This document shows positions 35,408-43,796 of a DNA stretch of 48,346 nucleotides, piece after piece. Every line of letters starts with the position of its first letter. The first letter of the stretch is position 1. Origin of the DNA: CAYZAW01 sp964476505 (GTDB taxonomy: Bacteria; Bacillota; Clostridia; Christensenellales; CAG-138); assembly GCA_964476505.1 (NCBI GenBank), contig CAYZAW010000011.1, positions 1 to 48,346 on the forward strand. The letters are read 5' to 3'. The notes under the pieces are model-generated. The model saw only the letters and a program-made list of their open reading frames with translations, was not told the DNA's origin and ran no database searches. The position numbers and the translations under genes are program-made.

Positions 35408-37765
35408 ATGGAAAACGAAAAACGCTGGCAGCGTATCAGCTACATGCCGGCAACGCCCACTGGTGAAAATGGAACATATGTAACCGGGTGCCCGGCGCAT
35501 ATCGAGCTTTCCAGACGCGCCGCACGCGAGGGCATGGTACTGCTCAAAAACGACGATTCGCTTTTACCGTTTAAAAACGGCGCAAAGCTTGCGGTGTTCG
35601 GCAAGGGGCAGGCGGATTTCGTGAAGGGCGGCGGCGGCAGCGGCGATACCACGGTTGCCTATGTGCGGAGCCTCTTGGACGGCTTAAAGATCAAGGAGCA
35701 GGAAGGCCGGGTGGCGCTGTATTCGCCGCTTTCCAACTTTTACCTTGAAAATGTAAAAACGCAGTACGCGGCGGGAAAGCACCCCGGTATGACGAAGGAA
35801 CCTCAGCTGCCGGAGGCGCTGCTGCGCGACGCGCGTGCGTTTACAGATACTGCGATAGTATCCATTTGCCGTTTTTCCGGCGAGGATTACGACCGTACCG
35901 GCGCGCCGTTTGACGGCGACTTTTTCCTGAGCCGCGAGGAAACGGCAATGGTAAACGCCGTTACCGCCGCGTTTCCCCGGGTTGCCGTGGTGCTCAATAC
36001 CGGCGGCATGATGGACACCTCGTGGTTCCGCAACGATGCGCACATCGGCGCGGCGCTGCTGGCGTGGCAGGGCGGCATGGAGGGCGGGCTTGCCATGGCA
36101 GACTTGTTGGTTGGCGATGCATGCCCCAACGGCCGCCTCACGGACACGTTTGCGGTGGATTTTGCGGCGTACCCCTCCTCGGAAAACTTTAACGAATCCA
36201 AGGATTATGTGGAGTATAACGACGATATCTACGTTGGCTACCGCTATTTCGAAACCATTCCGGGCGCGGCAGACAAGGTTTGCTATCCGTTTGGCTTTGG
36301 CTTGAGCTACACAACGTTTGCAATGAACGATATTTCCATTCGGGAAGAAAACGACGCCTTTACCGCCACAGTGACCGTAAAGAATACCGGCAAGGTAGCG
36401 GGGCGGCAGGTCGCGCAGGCGTATTGCCGTGCGCCCCAGGGCGAGCTTGGAAAGCCCGGCTTGGTGCTGGTTGGCTTTGCAAAAACACGCTTGCTTGCGC
36501 CGGGCGAAAGCGAAACGCTTTCCATTGCGTTTGTACCGTATGGCTTTGCCAGTTATGACGATACCGGAAGGGTCAAGCAGTCCGCTTATGTATTGGAAAA
36601 GGGAGAGTATCAGTTTTATATCGGCAGCAATGTGCGGGAACTCACACAAGCCGATTTTGTATGGCGGCTGACGGACAACCGTATACTCGAAACGCTGACC
36701 CCGCGCTGCGTACCTAAAAAGCTCACACGTCGTATCCGTCCCGACGGTACCTACGAAATGCTTCCCACCGGCGAGTACGAGGGCTTGCCCTGCCATGAGG
36801 GCGGTACGGTGCCGTTTGAAGGGCAATACCCCGTGGAGGATCGCTTCCAGCGGCCTAACTGCGCTTGGAGGGTACCCACGCTCCCGCAGTTGGAGGACGT
36901 GCGCGACGGGAAAATTTCCTTAGACGATTTTATGGCACAGCTAACCGACGCGCAGATGGTGCAGCTGTTGGGCGGGCAGCCCAACCGCGGCATTGCAAAC
37001 ACCTTTGGCTTTGGCAATCTTTTGATGTATGGCATCCCCAATGTGATGACGGCGGACGGCCCGGCGGGGCTTCGCGTTCTGCCAAAGTGCGGCGTGGTCA
37101 CAACGGCGTTCCCTTGCGCAACACTGCTTGCTTGCTCTTGGGACGAAGCGTTGCTTTACGAGGTTGGTATGGCTGCCGCAAAGGAAGTGCACGAAAACGG
37201 CATCGGCGTATGGCTGGCACCCGCCATCAACATCCACCGCAGCCCGCTTTGCGGAAGAAACTTTGAGTATTATTCAGAAGACCCGCTGGTTGCCGGTAAG
37301 CTTTCCGCCGCTCTGGTTCGCGGCGTTCAAAGCCAAGGCGTTGCGACCTCGGTAAAGCACTTTGCCTGCAACAACAAGGAAACCAACCGCAAGGAAAGCG
37401 ACTCGCGCCTGTCCGAGCGCGCGCTTCGCGAGCTCTACCTCAAGGCGTTTGAGATCAACGTAAAGGAAGCGTCGCCGTGGACGGTCATGAGCTCCTACAA
37501 CCGCGTCAACGGATGGCGCGCCTCGGAATGCCGCGATTTATTGACGGGTATCCTGCGTGAGGAGTGGGGCTTTGACGGCCTTGTAACTACGGATTGGTAT
37601 ACGCGCGGCATGCAGCCGGACGAGATCGCCGCCGGCAACGATATCAAGATGGCCTGCGGTTCTCCGGAATACACGCTGATGAAGTTGCAAAGCGGCGAGT
37701 TGGATCGTGCATGCGTAAAAGCCAGCGTGGAGCGGTTACTCAAGCTGTTCCTGCGTTTGGCGTAA
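35408..37765 (+). CDS. GH3 beta-glucosidase with permuted domain order
   Basis: The 785-residue enzyme carries the GH3 domains in reverse order. The alpha/beta sandwich (GH3_C) is first, about 30-240; then a fibronectin III-like domain, about 310-400; the catalytic barrel (GH3_N) is last, about 500-785. In the barrel, DGPAGLR, GRNFEYYSEDP and SVKHFACNNKETNR are the conserved substrate-site motifs, and the nucleophile Asp is in VTTDWYTRG. The same order is known from a few rumen beta-glucosidases. There is no signal peptide, so it acts on imported disaccharides in the cytoplasm. CAGGAGG sets the start. Confidence 0.92.
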   Translation: MENEKRWQRISYMPATPTGENGTYVTGCPAHIELSRRAAREGMVLLKNDDSLLPFKNGAKLAVFGKGQADFVKGGGGSGDTTVAYVRSLLDGLKIKEQEGRVALYSPLSNFYLENVKTQYAAGKHPGMTKEPQLPEALLRDARAFTDTAIVSICRFSGEDYDRTGAPFDGDFFLSREETAMVNAVTAAFPRVAVVLNTGGMMDTSWFRNDAHIGAALLAWQGGMEGGLAMADLLVGDACPNGRLTDTFAVDFAAYPSSENFNESKDYVEYNDDIYVGYRYFETIPGAADKVCYPFGFGLSYTTFAMNDISIREENDAFTATVTVKNTGKVAGRQVAQAYCRAPQGELGKPGLVLVGFAKTRLLAPGESETLSIAFVPYGFASYDDTGRVKQSAYVLEKGEYQFYIGSNVRELTQADFVWRLTDNRILETLTPRCVPKKLTRRIRPDGTYEMLPTGEYEGLPCHEGGTVPFEGQYPVEDRFQRPNCAWRVPTLPQLEDVRDGKISLDDFMAQLTDAQMVQLLGGQPNRGIANTFGFGNLLMYGIPNVMTADGPAGLRVLPKCGVVTTAFPCATLLACSWDEALLYEVGMAAAKEVHENGIGVWLAPAINIHRSPLCGRNFEYYSEDPLVAGKLSAALVRGVQSQGVATSVKHFACNNKETNRKESDSRLSERALRELYLKAFEINVKEASPWTVMSSYNRVNGWRASECRDLLTGILREEWGFDGLVTTDWYTRGMQPDEIAAGNDIKMACGSPEYTLMKLQSGELDRACVKASVERLLKLFLRLA

Positions 37766-37804
37766 TCGCTTCTGCTTCCTCCCATCAAACCCTCTCATTA
37801 TGCC

Positions 37805-37840
37805 AAATAAAAGGCCATCCTAAAGGATGACCTTTTATTT
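37805..37840. terminator. Bidirectional intrinsic terminator
   Basis: AAATAAAAGGCCATCCT and AGGATGACCTTTTATTT pair with one mismatch and a 2-base loop gap. It separates the GH3 gene from the convergent TetR gene and works on either strand. Confidence 0.85.
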
Positions 37841-37868
37841 GATTTGTTGTACCAATACAGCCTGCTTT

Positions 37869-38453
37869 CTATTTAGCGCGGATACTCATGCAAAAGCTGT
37901 GCAGCATCCCGTTCCAGCTTTCGATGGGGCGATGGCCGTCACTAAGCGCCCACTCCATGCAAACGCTGCGATTGAGCGCAAGGCAGGCGTCAAATATGTC
38001 CTCGTCCGCATACAGGGCATTTAGCAGCCCTTTTTCCCGGCATTTCGTAATCAGCGTCCGCGCGATGCCGTCATAATAGCGCTTGGTAAGCGGCTGTGCC
38101 GGGGCGCGCAGCATGCGGATATAGTAATAACGAAGAAGCGCCGCGCCGGGGCTGGTCATGATGCGGTTGCTTTCCTTGAGCAGCATTTCCAGCTGATCCA
38201 GCGGGGAAAGTGCGCCATTTTTTAACGTTGTGTCGTAAAAGGTTTGGTATTCCTGATCCAGATCGGCGATCACGAGGCCTACGATATCGTCCTTGTTTTT
38301 GAAATACGCATAAAAGCTGGTGCGCGATACTCCGGCGGCGCGCATCACCTCCGATACCGTCACGCTGTCCCAATCCTTCTGCCGGAACAGCTCCAACCCG
38401 GCGCGTGCAATGCGCGTTTTTGTTTCAAAAGCCATTTGTTGCCGCTGATTCAT
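37869..38453 (-). CDS. TetR/AcrR family regulator
   Basis: A 194-residue regulator with the TetR N-terminal HTH (FETKTRIARAGLELF, then VTVSEVMRAAGVSRTSFYAYFKNKDDI) and an all-helical ligand domain of the TetR_C_33-like kind. I start at 38453, where the family sequence begins; the frame could extend further up but that stretch is the promoter of the divergent gene. It faces the LPXTG surface protein gene and probably represses it through the site at 38603-38614. Confidence 0.88.
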   Translation of the reverse strand: MNQRQQMAFETKTRIARAGLELFRQKDWDSVTVSEVMRAAGVSRTSFYAYFKNKDDIVGLVIADLDQEYQTFYDTTLKNGALSPLDQLEMLLKESNRIMTSPGAALLRYYYIRMLRAPAQPLTKRYYDGIARTLITKCREKGLLNALYADEDIFDACLALNRSVCMEWALSDGHRPIESWNGMLHSFCMSIRAK

Positions 38454-38565
38454 ATTACACCCAACCTTGCTACCGATAATATATAACCAGTGTATCATGA
38501 GGAATCCGCATCTGTCCAGCACGGGCGGCTTTGTGGGCAAATCTGCCGCGGAGGCGGAAAACGGA

Positions 38566-38614
38566 TTGACATGCCCTCGGCAAAACACTATACTCTTTAT
38601 GATGACACATGTCA
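38566..38614 (+). promoter_or_regulatory. Consensus promoter and TetR operator candidate
   Basis: TTGACA (38566-38571), 17-base spacer, TATACT (38589-38594): a near-perfect promoter for the surface protein gene. TGACA-CA-TGTCA at 38603-38614 is a palindrome at the expected transcription start, well placed for repression by the divergent TetR protein. Confidence 0.65.
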
Positions 38615-38666
38615 ACGAAGCGCAGAAACAGATATCTGTTCGGGGATACCGGCGGGGGGAGTATAC

Positions 38667-40508
38667 ATGAAGAAAAAGGGAATGGCGGCACTGCTGGCTG
38701 CGATAATGGCTCTGTGCTTATGGCCTGCGGGCACTGCGCTGGCGGCTAGTGCAACAAGCGTACAAATCGGCAGCGTGACGCTGAGCGATACAACGCCCTA
38801 TTATGTGAACGGTGCAAGCGGGGCGCAGGGAACAGTATCCGGCCTTGAACCGGCTGCTTGGAACGCTTGGTTCGATATCGAGAACGGCACGCTGCATCTC
38901 AACGGCCTGAACATCAGTGTAGCAGGTAACAACCAGATAGGCTTCAGTCAGCATTACACTGTTTTGTGTGCCGATGGAGATATTACGATAGAGCTTGCGG
39001 GCGACAGCTGCATTACCAATACAGCTGAAATAAACATCGCCTCCGGTGTGTATTGTAAAGGCAATCTAACGGTCAGCGGCAAGGGTGCGCTTACCGGCAC
39101 GGTAACAGGCAGTAGGGATTTCAGCTACGGCATATATACGAATGGCGAGATCACCGTGAAAAGCGGGACGCTTACCGGCAAGGGCGGCCCGGTAACGGGC
39201 AGTAGCAGTTCTAGCTACGGCATATATGCACCTGGCGGAATCACTGTGACAAACGGGACGCTCACCGGCAAGGGCGGCCCGGTAACGGGCAGTAGCAGTT
39301 CTAGCTACGGCATATATGCGCCTAGCGGAATCACTGTGACAAACGGGACGCTTACCGGCATAGGCGGCACAGCGAATAAACTATCTGACGGTGACACTTA
39401 TTGCATAAGCTGTGGCGTATATACAAGCATCGGCACGATCACGGTAACCGGCGGCACGCTCACCGGCAGGGGCGGCGAGACCGATAAGACGATGACGGGC
39501 ACTAACAACGGCAGCTATGGCGTGCGAACACAAAGCGGAACGATAGCGGTGGGCGGCGGCACGCTGACTGGTACAGGTGGGAGCGGAAGGACCAGCGTGG
39601 GCGTGGAGGGAGCCCTAATTACTGTCACAAGCGGCGGTACGATCACCGGCAGGGGCGGCCCGGGTGGTCGCGCACACAGTTTTGGCATCTACACAATAAA
39701 TGATATCGCAATCGGTGACGGCTGCGCGCTCATTGGAACAGGAGGCACCGCCAGCAATGACGGCGGCAGTTATGGCGCTCGCGTTCCGGATTCGGAAAGC
39801 ATTCCGGATTCGGGAAATATCACCGTTACTGAGGGAGGCGCGCTTACCCTGAAGGGGCAAACAAAAGTGCTGTTTAGCGATGGCTCCGCCTTGACCGCCA
39901 ATGAGAATAAACAATATAAATACCGAATAAGCAATAACTTCGCTTCTATTCCAACAGACTTTACCCAGTCCGGTACAACGCCATATACACATGCTTCAAG
40001 TTATCAATATGTGCAGATTCTCCCCGCAGCGCATCCCGAACCACCCACGGGCGTAACGCTGTCCCAGACTGCGCCAAAGGAAGGTGTTTCGCTTACGGCG
40101 TCAATCGCGCCTCCGGAAGCGCTTACATTCACCGATACGCTCTATAATACGATTACGGCGGCACCCCGCTATCAATGGTACACCAACGGCAATGCAACTA
40201 CCACGGACGGCACACCGATTTCCGGCGCTACTGAAAAAAGCTATTGCCCCACGGCGACGGATGTTGGGAAATATCTTTATGTAACTGTTACTACCTACGA
40301 CCATTTTGACAGCGTGTCCGCTGCTACAACGGCCAAGGTTGTACCGGCCACCGAAGCCAAATTCAACAGTCTTTCAGCCAACGGCTCGGATACTGCGAGC
40401 ACCACAGAATTAACGCTTACGTTCGATCAAGATATAGTAGACCTTAAAGCAAGCGACGTGACGCTCACCGGCGCGCAAAAGGGTACGCTTACAAGAACGG
40501 ACACCTGA
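38667..40508 (+). CDS. Secreted repeat surface protein, N-terminal part ending at an in-frame TGA
   Basis: GGGGGGAG precedes ATG 38667. The product begins with a clear signal peptide (MKKKGMAALLAAIMALCLWP, cleaved after ALA). About 400 residues of Gly/Thr-rich repeats follow (patterns such as TLTGKGG and YGIYAPGG), predicted to form a beta-helix. Next come an Ig-like domain near 465-555 and the start of another (TLTFDQDIVDLKASDVTL). The frame stops at TGA 40506-40508, but the same frame continues to a normal LPXTG anchor at 41183. Without the tail the protein would be secreted rather than wall-bound. Confidence 0.85.
   Translation: MKKKGMAALLAAIMALCLWPAGTALAASATSVQIGSVTLSDTTPYYVNGASGAQGTVSGLEPAAWNAWFDIENGTLHLNGLNISVAGNNQIGFSQHYTVLCADGDITIELAGDSCITNTAEINIASGVYCKGNLTVSGKGALTGTVTGSRDFSYGIYTNGEITVKSGTLTGKGGPVTGSSSSSYGIYAPGGITVTNGTLTGKGGPVTGSSSSSYGIYAPSGITVTNGTLTGIGGTANKLSDGDTYCISCGVYTSIGTITVTGGTLTGRGGETDKTMTGTNNGSYGVRTQSGTIAVGGGTLTGTGGSGRTSVGVEGALITVTSGGTITGRGGPGGRAHSFGIYTINDIAIGDGCALIGTGGTASNDGGSYGARVPDSESIPDSGNITVTEGGALTLKGQTKVLFSDGSALTANENKQYKYRISNNFASIPTDFTQSGTTPYTHASSYQYVQILPAAHPEPPTGVTLSQTAPKEGVSLTASIAPPEALTFTDTLYNTITAAPRYQWYTNGNATTTDGTPISGATEKSYCPTATDVGKYLYVTVTTYDHFDSVSAATTAKVVPATEAKFNSLSANGSDTASTTELTLTFDQDIVDLKASDVTLTGAQKGTLTRTDT
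39165..39344 (+). repeat. Two 90-bp tandem copies inside the surface protein gene
   Basis: Copies 39165-39254 and 39255-39344 differ at only three positions, and a third partial copy begins at 39345. Each encodes 30 residues of the beta-helix repeat. Near-identity shows a recent duplication and allows length variation by slippage or recombination. Confidence 0.9.
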
Positions 40509-41183
40509 AAGTATACGCTCGGTATTTCCAATATCACCGTGGCAGATGGAGAGACTGTGGCGGTAGCGGTAAACAAAGCGGGCTATCATTTCACACCCGC
40601 CAGTAAAACGGCTGCGGTGCGGGTGTACACGCCCCCCATCCCCACTGGTGGCGGCAGCAGCGGCGGCAGTACGCCTCCGCAAACGGTGCAAAGTACAAAC
40701 GGTGCGTTATGGCTTACCGGCGCAGGGCTTAAGCCAAGCGACAGGCTCAACGCTGAACCCCTAGCGCCCGGTGCAGCCTACAATGTGATGTTACAGCTTG
40801 CGGGCGCGAGCGATGTGTTTGCCGTATACGACCTTTCGCTAACCAGTGGCATAAAATCCACCGGTTCCCCCATGACGCTGCAATGCAGCGTGGGTGCGCA
40901 GTACGCCGGGCAAATGTTTACATTGGTGCATCGTAAGGCGGATGGCACTGTAGAATACTTCTATGCCACCGTCAATGCCAACGGCGACCTCGCCTTTTAC
41001 CCCCTGTACGAGCTTTCTCCGTTCATGCTGGTGAAGGGCACTCTGGCGCAGATCACAATTCCTACCGAGATAGTACTAGACTTGCCCAAAACGGGCGATC
41101 AGGCAACAGCAGCCGGGTATACACTGATGCTGCTGGCGGTGCTTGCATTTGGCGCGGTTGAACGGCGTAAGCGCACCCGCTGA
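40509..41183 (+). pseudogene. LPXTG cell-wall anchor part of the surface protein, cut off by a nonsense codon
   Basis: Directly after the TGA the same frame reads KYTLGISNITVADGE, completing the domain interrupted upstream. It runs through a Gly/Ser-rich linker (TGGGSSGGSTPP) and a beta-rich domain to LPKTGD, a hydrophobic helix and a basic tail (ERRKRTR), the classical sortase signal. The first in-frame ATG is at 40539, with no ribosome site, so separate translation is unlikely. One base change (TGA from GGA, AGA or CGA) would restore an 838-residue protein. Confidence 0.8.
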
Positions 41184-41204
41184 TTCTTTTACTGCTTTAC
41201 GATA

Positions 41205-41232
41205 GGCCGCATGACCATCTGCGGCCTTTTTT
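41205..41232 (+). terminator. Intrinsic terminator after the surface protein gene
   Basis: GGCCGCA and TGCGGCC with an 8-base loop, followed by TTTTTT. Confidence 0.88.
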
Positions 41233-41350
41233 GTTGAAGCAGCCATAGAAACGCTTATGAAAATCGAGCTCGAAACATCGCACAATCGGTTGCAATCACG
41301 ACGATTTCTCGTATACTGAAGAAAGAATACGCACAAAAGGAAGGTCGCTT

Positions 41351-41779
41351 ATGAAACACTTTATTGCAAACAAAACAGGCAGAACCTTTGTTCTTCGCAT
41401 GGAGCGCGGCGATCTGCTGCGGGAAAAGATTACGGCATTATGCAGCGAGCACAGCATCAAAAGCGCCGTAGTCCTGTCCGGCATTGCAACATTTGATATC
41501 GTGAATATGCAGATGTCCAACACCACCGGCTTCCCGATGGGCTATGATGTACTGAAGCTGGAGGAACCGCTGGAGCTGGCTTCGCTGGACGGTACCATCA
41601 TCAATGGCGAGCCGCACCTGCACGGGGTCGTTGGCAAAGCAACGCAAACGTGGGCGGGGCATCTGCTGGACGGCTGCCGCATATTGTATTTGGGCGAAAT
41701 CGTTCTGCAAGAGCTGCCGGAGCTCGACCTCATTCGAAAGCCCGATAAAGACGGCGTGTTTTTGATCTCCGAGAAGTAA
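41351..41779 (+). CDS. PPC/DUF296 domain protein
   Basis: The 142-residue protein is a single PPC (DUF296) domain: a start with FVLRMERGDLLREKI, GIATFDIVNM in the middle, and the conserved HLHGVVGKATQTWAGHLL with two His that often bind metal. In plants this domain is linked to AT-hook proteins; bacterial stand-alone members form trimers of unknown role. GGAAGG precedes the start. It is the last backbone gene before the tRNA fragment. Confidence 0.88.
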   Translation: MKHFIANKTGRTFVLRMERGDLLREKITALCSEHSIKSAVVLSGIATFDIVNMQMSNTTGFPMGYDVLKLEEPLELASLDGTIINGEPHLHGVVGKATQTWAGHLLDGCRILYLGEIVLQELPELDLIRKPDKDGVFLISEK

Positions 41780-41982
41780 CGTAAAGCGGCTTTCGCTACC
41801 CGGTCGCTAAAGCGCCCTTCGGGATTCGCCGGTGTCACTGGGGCAGTGCCACCGCCAGCCCGGGGTGCTGAAAAACCATCCACAGGATGCTTTTTCGCCT
41901 GCCTGTGGCAGGCCGCACCCTTCGAATCCCTCAAACGTGATGCGAGCAATAAAAAAGCCATCCTGATGGATGACTTTTTTAT
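41780..41982. other. Intergenic stretch with tRNA terminator
   Basis: No gene seen. The right end holds a hairpin, GCCATCC-TGAT-GGATGAC framed by A and T runs (about 41951-41980), placed as the terminator of the minus-strand tRNA-Arg. TTCGAATCCCTCA near 41922 is an inverted copy of part of the tRNA T-arm at 41992, perhaps left by an older rearrangement. Confidence 0.6.
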
Positions 41983-42027
41983 TGGCGCGCCCTGAGGGAT
42001 TCGAACCCCCGACCTTCTGGTCCGTAG
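41983..42027 (-). mobile_element. tRNA-Arg 3' fragment, probable attachment site (att)
   Basis: Read on the minus strand, these 45 bases run from the anticodon loop CTACGGA (anticodon ACG, arginine) through CCAGA, the variable loop and T-arm (GGGGGTTCGAATCCCTC) to an acceptor strand AGGGCGC, G73 and encoded CCA. The 5' half is absent: directly before the loop the sequence is unrelated and cannot form the anticodon stem. A break at the anticodon loop is typical of tyrosine-integrase crossover. The tRNA terminator lies on the low-coordinate side, so the inserted DNA should extend to the right of 42028. Confidence 0.8.
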
Positions 42028-42277
42028 GCGGAGGATATAGGACACCATTGTAATACGAGTAATTAAAAAGAGCCCTATTTTAGGCATGTTTAGTCTATCA
42101 TGTTTCGTTTGATATCGGTTGATTTTAGCTAGTATGCTGTCAAAAATGATGTCAAAGTACCATCTAAAAAGAAACTAATATATTATTTGCAACTAATATA
42201 AGAAGGTACATTTTGTGGAAGCATATGGACTAATTGGAATAATATAGTATTGCCAAAATGGAAGCAACATTGCTCCG
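42028..42277. other. AT-rich island edge with short direct repeats
   Basis: No gene is supported. TGTCAAA occurs twice, at 42138 and 42150, 12 bases apart. Short direct repeats beside an attachment site can be integrase arm sites, but no integrase gene remains in the window. Confidence 0.4.
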
Positions 42278-42307
42278 TTGACAGAAGTATCATTGCAATG
42301 ATACAAT
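42278..42307 (+). promoter_or_regulatory. Promoter with perfect 18-bp palindromic operator
   Basis: TTGACA (42278-42283), 18-base spacer, TACAAT (42302-42307). The spacer and part of the -10 are filled by the perfect palindrome GTATCATTGCAATGATAC (42287-42304). This is the layout of toxin-antitoxin operons repressed by their own HTH protein. Confidence 0.75.
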
Positions 42308-42343
42308 GTAAATATCGCCAGAATAGAGTCCGGAGGTGCTAAT

Positions 42344-43042
42344 ATGGACCAGTTTGATTTGCTGCATGGTTCGGATCATGTTGTTCGTGATCCGGCGTTT
42401 GCTTTCGGCAATCAACATAATGATTATGGCTGTGGCTTCTACTGCACGAAGGAGATCGACGCTGCGAGAGAGTGGGCGTGCAAGTCCAATACGGATGGCT
42501 TTGTAAACCGCTATGCCTTCCAATCAGAGAAACTGCGTATACTAAACCTGTTGGACGGGGAGCACAGTATCTTGAATTGGATGGCGTTGCTGCTCAAAAA
42601 CCGGATTTTTAAGTTGGATAACGAGATTGCAATAGACGCCAGAAATTACATGATTGAGCATTTTTCGATTGATGTCTCCGCTTATGATGTAGTAGTAGGG
42701 TATCGGGCAGATGACTCCTATTTTTCATTTGCCAATGCCTTCGTTGGAAACGGTCTCTCGTTACGCTCCTTAAACAATGCGCTGCGACTTGGAAAGTTAG
42801 GGGAACAAACCGTACTGGTGTCAAAACGCGCGTTTAAACGCATAACCTTCATAGATGCAGAGCCAGTAGAGAAAAGTATTTACTATCCACGGTTTATCGA
42901 TCGGGATGCTGAAGCGCGAGCAAGCTATCGTGAGCAAATTAAGGAGAGCAGGACATATCGTGATGATATTTTTGTGCTTGATATCTTGAGAGAGGAATTA
43001 CAGAACGATGACCCACGCATACAGCGAATCTTACTTGGCTGA
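42344..43042 (+). CDS. DUF3990 protein (ADP-ribosyltransferase-like), candidate toxin
   Basis: The 232-residue protein matches the DUF3990 family, which is related to ADP-ribosyltransferases. The start LLHGSDHVV supplies a His, YGCGFYCTKE a Tyr, and LGEQTVLVSKRAF a Glu/Gln, which together fit an H-Y-[EQ] active site. CGGAGG sits eight bases before ATG 42344. The stop lies 35 bases inside the next gene, an HTH protein, and the operon promoter carries a perfect palindrome. A toxin modifying a nucleotide, nucleic acid or protein with ADP-ribose is a reasonable inference but is untested. Confidence 0.78.
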   Translation: MDQFDLLHGSDHVVRDPAFAFGNQHNDYGCGFYCTKEIDAAREWACKSNTDGFVNRYAFQSEKLRILNLLDGEHSILNWMALLLKNRIFKLDNEIAIDARNYMIEHFSIDVSAYDVVVGYRADDSYFSFANAFVGNGLSLRSLNNALRLGKLGEQTVLVSKRAFKRITFIDAEPVEKSIYYPRFIDRDAEARASYREQIKESRTYRDDIFVLDILREELQNDDPRIQRILLG

Positions 43043-43655
43043 CGCGAAAAACTGCCTTGCTTCTATGCTTGATTATGCTGTGCATGACTGCAAACTAGAA
43101 GCTGACTGGTTTGGCACGCTGTTTATTCAGTCCGGCATCGCAGATCGCTTCGAACGAGGCGATCCATGGTGTATTGCGGGGAAATCGGGAATCGAATTAG
43201 CCAATGAAGTACTTCACCGAGCAGGGATTGCACCTGTATCCGCAACATTTTCACAGGAGCGATCTCCGGAGTACTGGGCGGGTTGGGCACTTGCGGAGTA
43301 TCAATGGTTTACTGGGCGCTCATTTCGGGATATTCTACGAATTTTGCCCATTTCTCATATCATAGGGATGTATCCGTTGTTTCATGAGATGGATATCAGT
43401 CAGTTTATCGATGCCATGGAGAAGGCGTATCAGCAGATACCTTCTGAAACGCATCTGAAACGCATCCGGGAAAACCGAGGTCTTTCGCAAACCGAGCTTG
43501 CTAAGTTGTCAGGCGTTAGGTTACGTTCCATCCAGATGTATGAGCAGCGTGGTAATGATATCGACAAAGCACAGTCGCAAACACTATTCAAGCTGTCACG
43601 CGTACTGGGCTGCAGCATTGAAGATCTATTAGAGCATCCAAGCGGTTGTGAATAG
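43008..43655 (+). CDS. XRE-type HTH protein, candidate antitoxin and repressor
   Basis: A 215-residue protein with a C-terminal HTH_3 domain (about 147-207: LKRIRENRGLSQTELAKLSGVRLRSIQMYE as two parts). The N-terminal 140 residues, with WAGWALAEYQWFTGRSF, form a helical domain I do not recognise in detail but which often sits beside DUF3990 proteins. It probably binds and neutralises the DUF3990 protein and represses their shared promoter. The overlap with the upstream gene gives tight coupling. Confidence 0.8.
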   Translation: MTHAYSESYLADAKNCLASMLDYAVHDCKLEADWFGTLFIQSGIADRFERGDPWCIAGKSGIELANEVLHRAGIAPVSATFSQERSPEYWAGWALAEYQWFTGRSFRDILRILPISHIIGMYPLFHEMDISQFIDAMEKAYQQIPSETHLKRIRENRGLSQTELAKLSGVRLRSIQMYEQRGNDIDKAQSQTLFKLSRVLGCSIEDLLEHPSGCE

Positions 43656-43796
43656 AGCATCATTGGAATGGTTACTTTTGGTAACGCTGCCGGAAGCCTT
43701 ACAATGATTGATAATGGTGCTATATCTGCGTAGTCAGGAGAAAAAGAAATCCTTACATTGGTTCGAAGAACCTGTTATTAAGCACAGATTCTTAGA

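Noticed and set aside
35684..36826. Long antisense frame (380 codons) opposite the GH3 gene
   Set aside because: It lies wholly over a well-conserved enzyme on the other strand, has no ribosome site or family motif, and reflects GC-rich codon bias.
39100..39480. CRISPR-like array
   Set aside because: The repeats are in-frame 90-bp coding units of a surface protein without unique spacers.
40506..40508. Selenocysteine codon
   Set aside because: The TGA is in a structural surface protein with no redox motif, and no convincing SECIS-like hairpin is seen directly after it.
41983..42060. A complete tRNA-Arg gene
   Set aside because: The 5' half is missing: the bases before the anticodon loop cannot pair with CCAGA and no D-arm or 5' acceptor strand is present.
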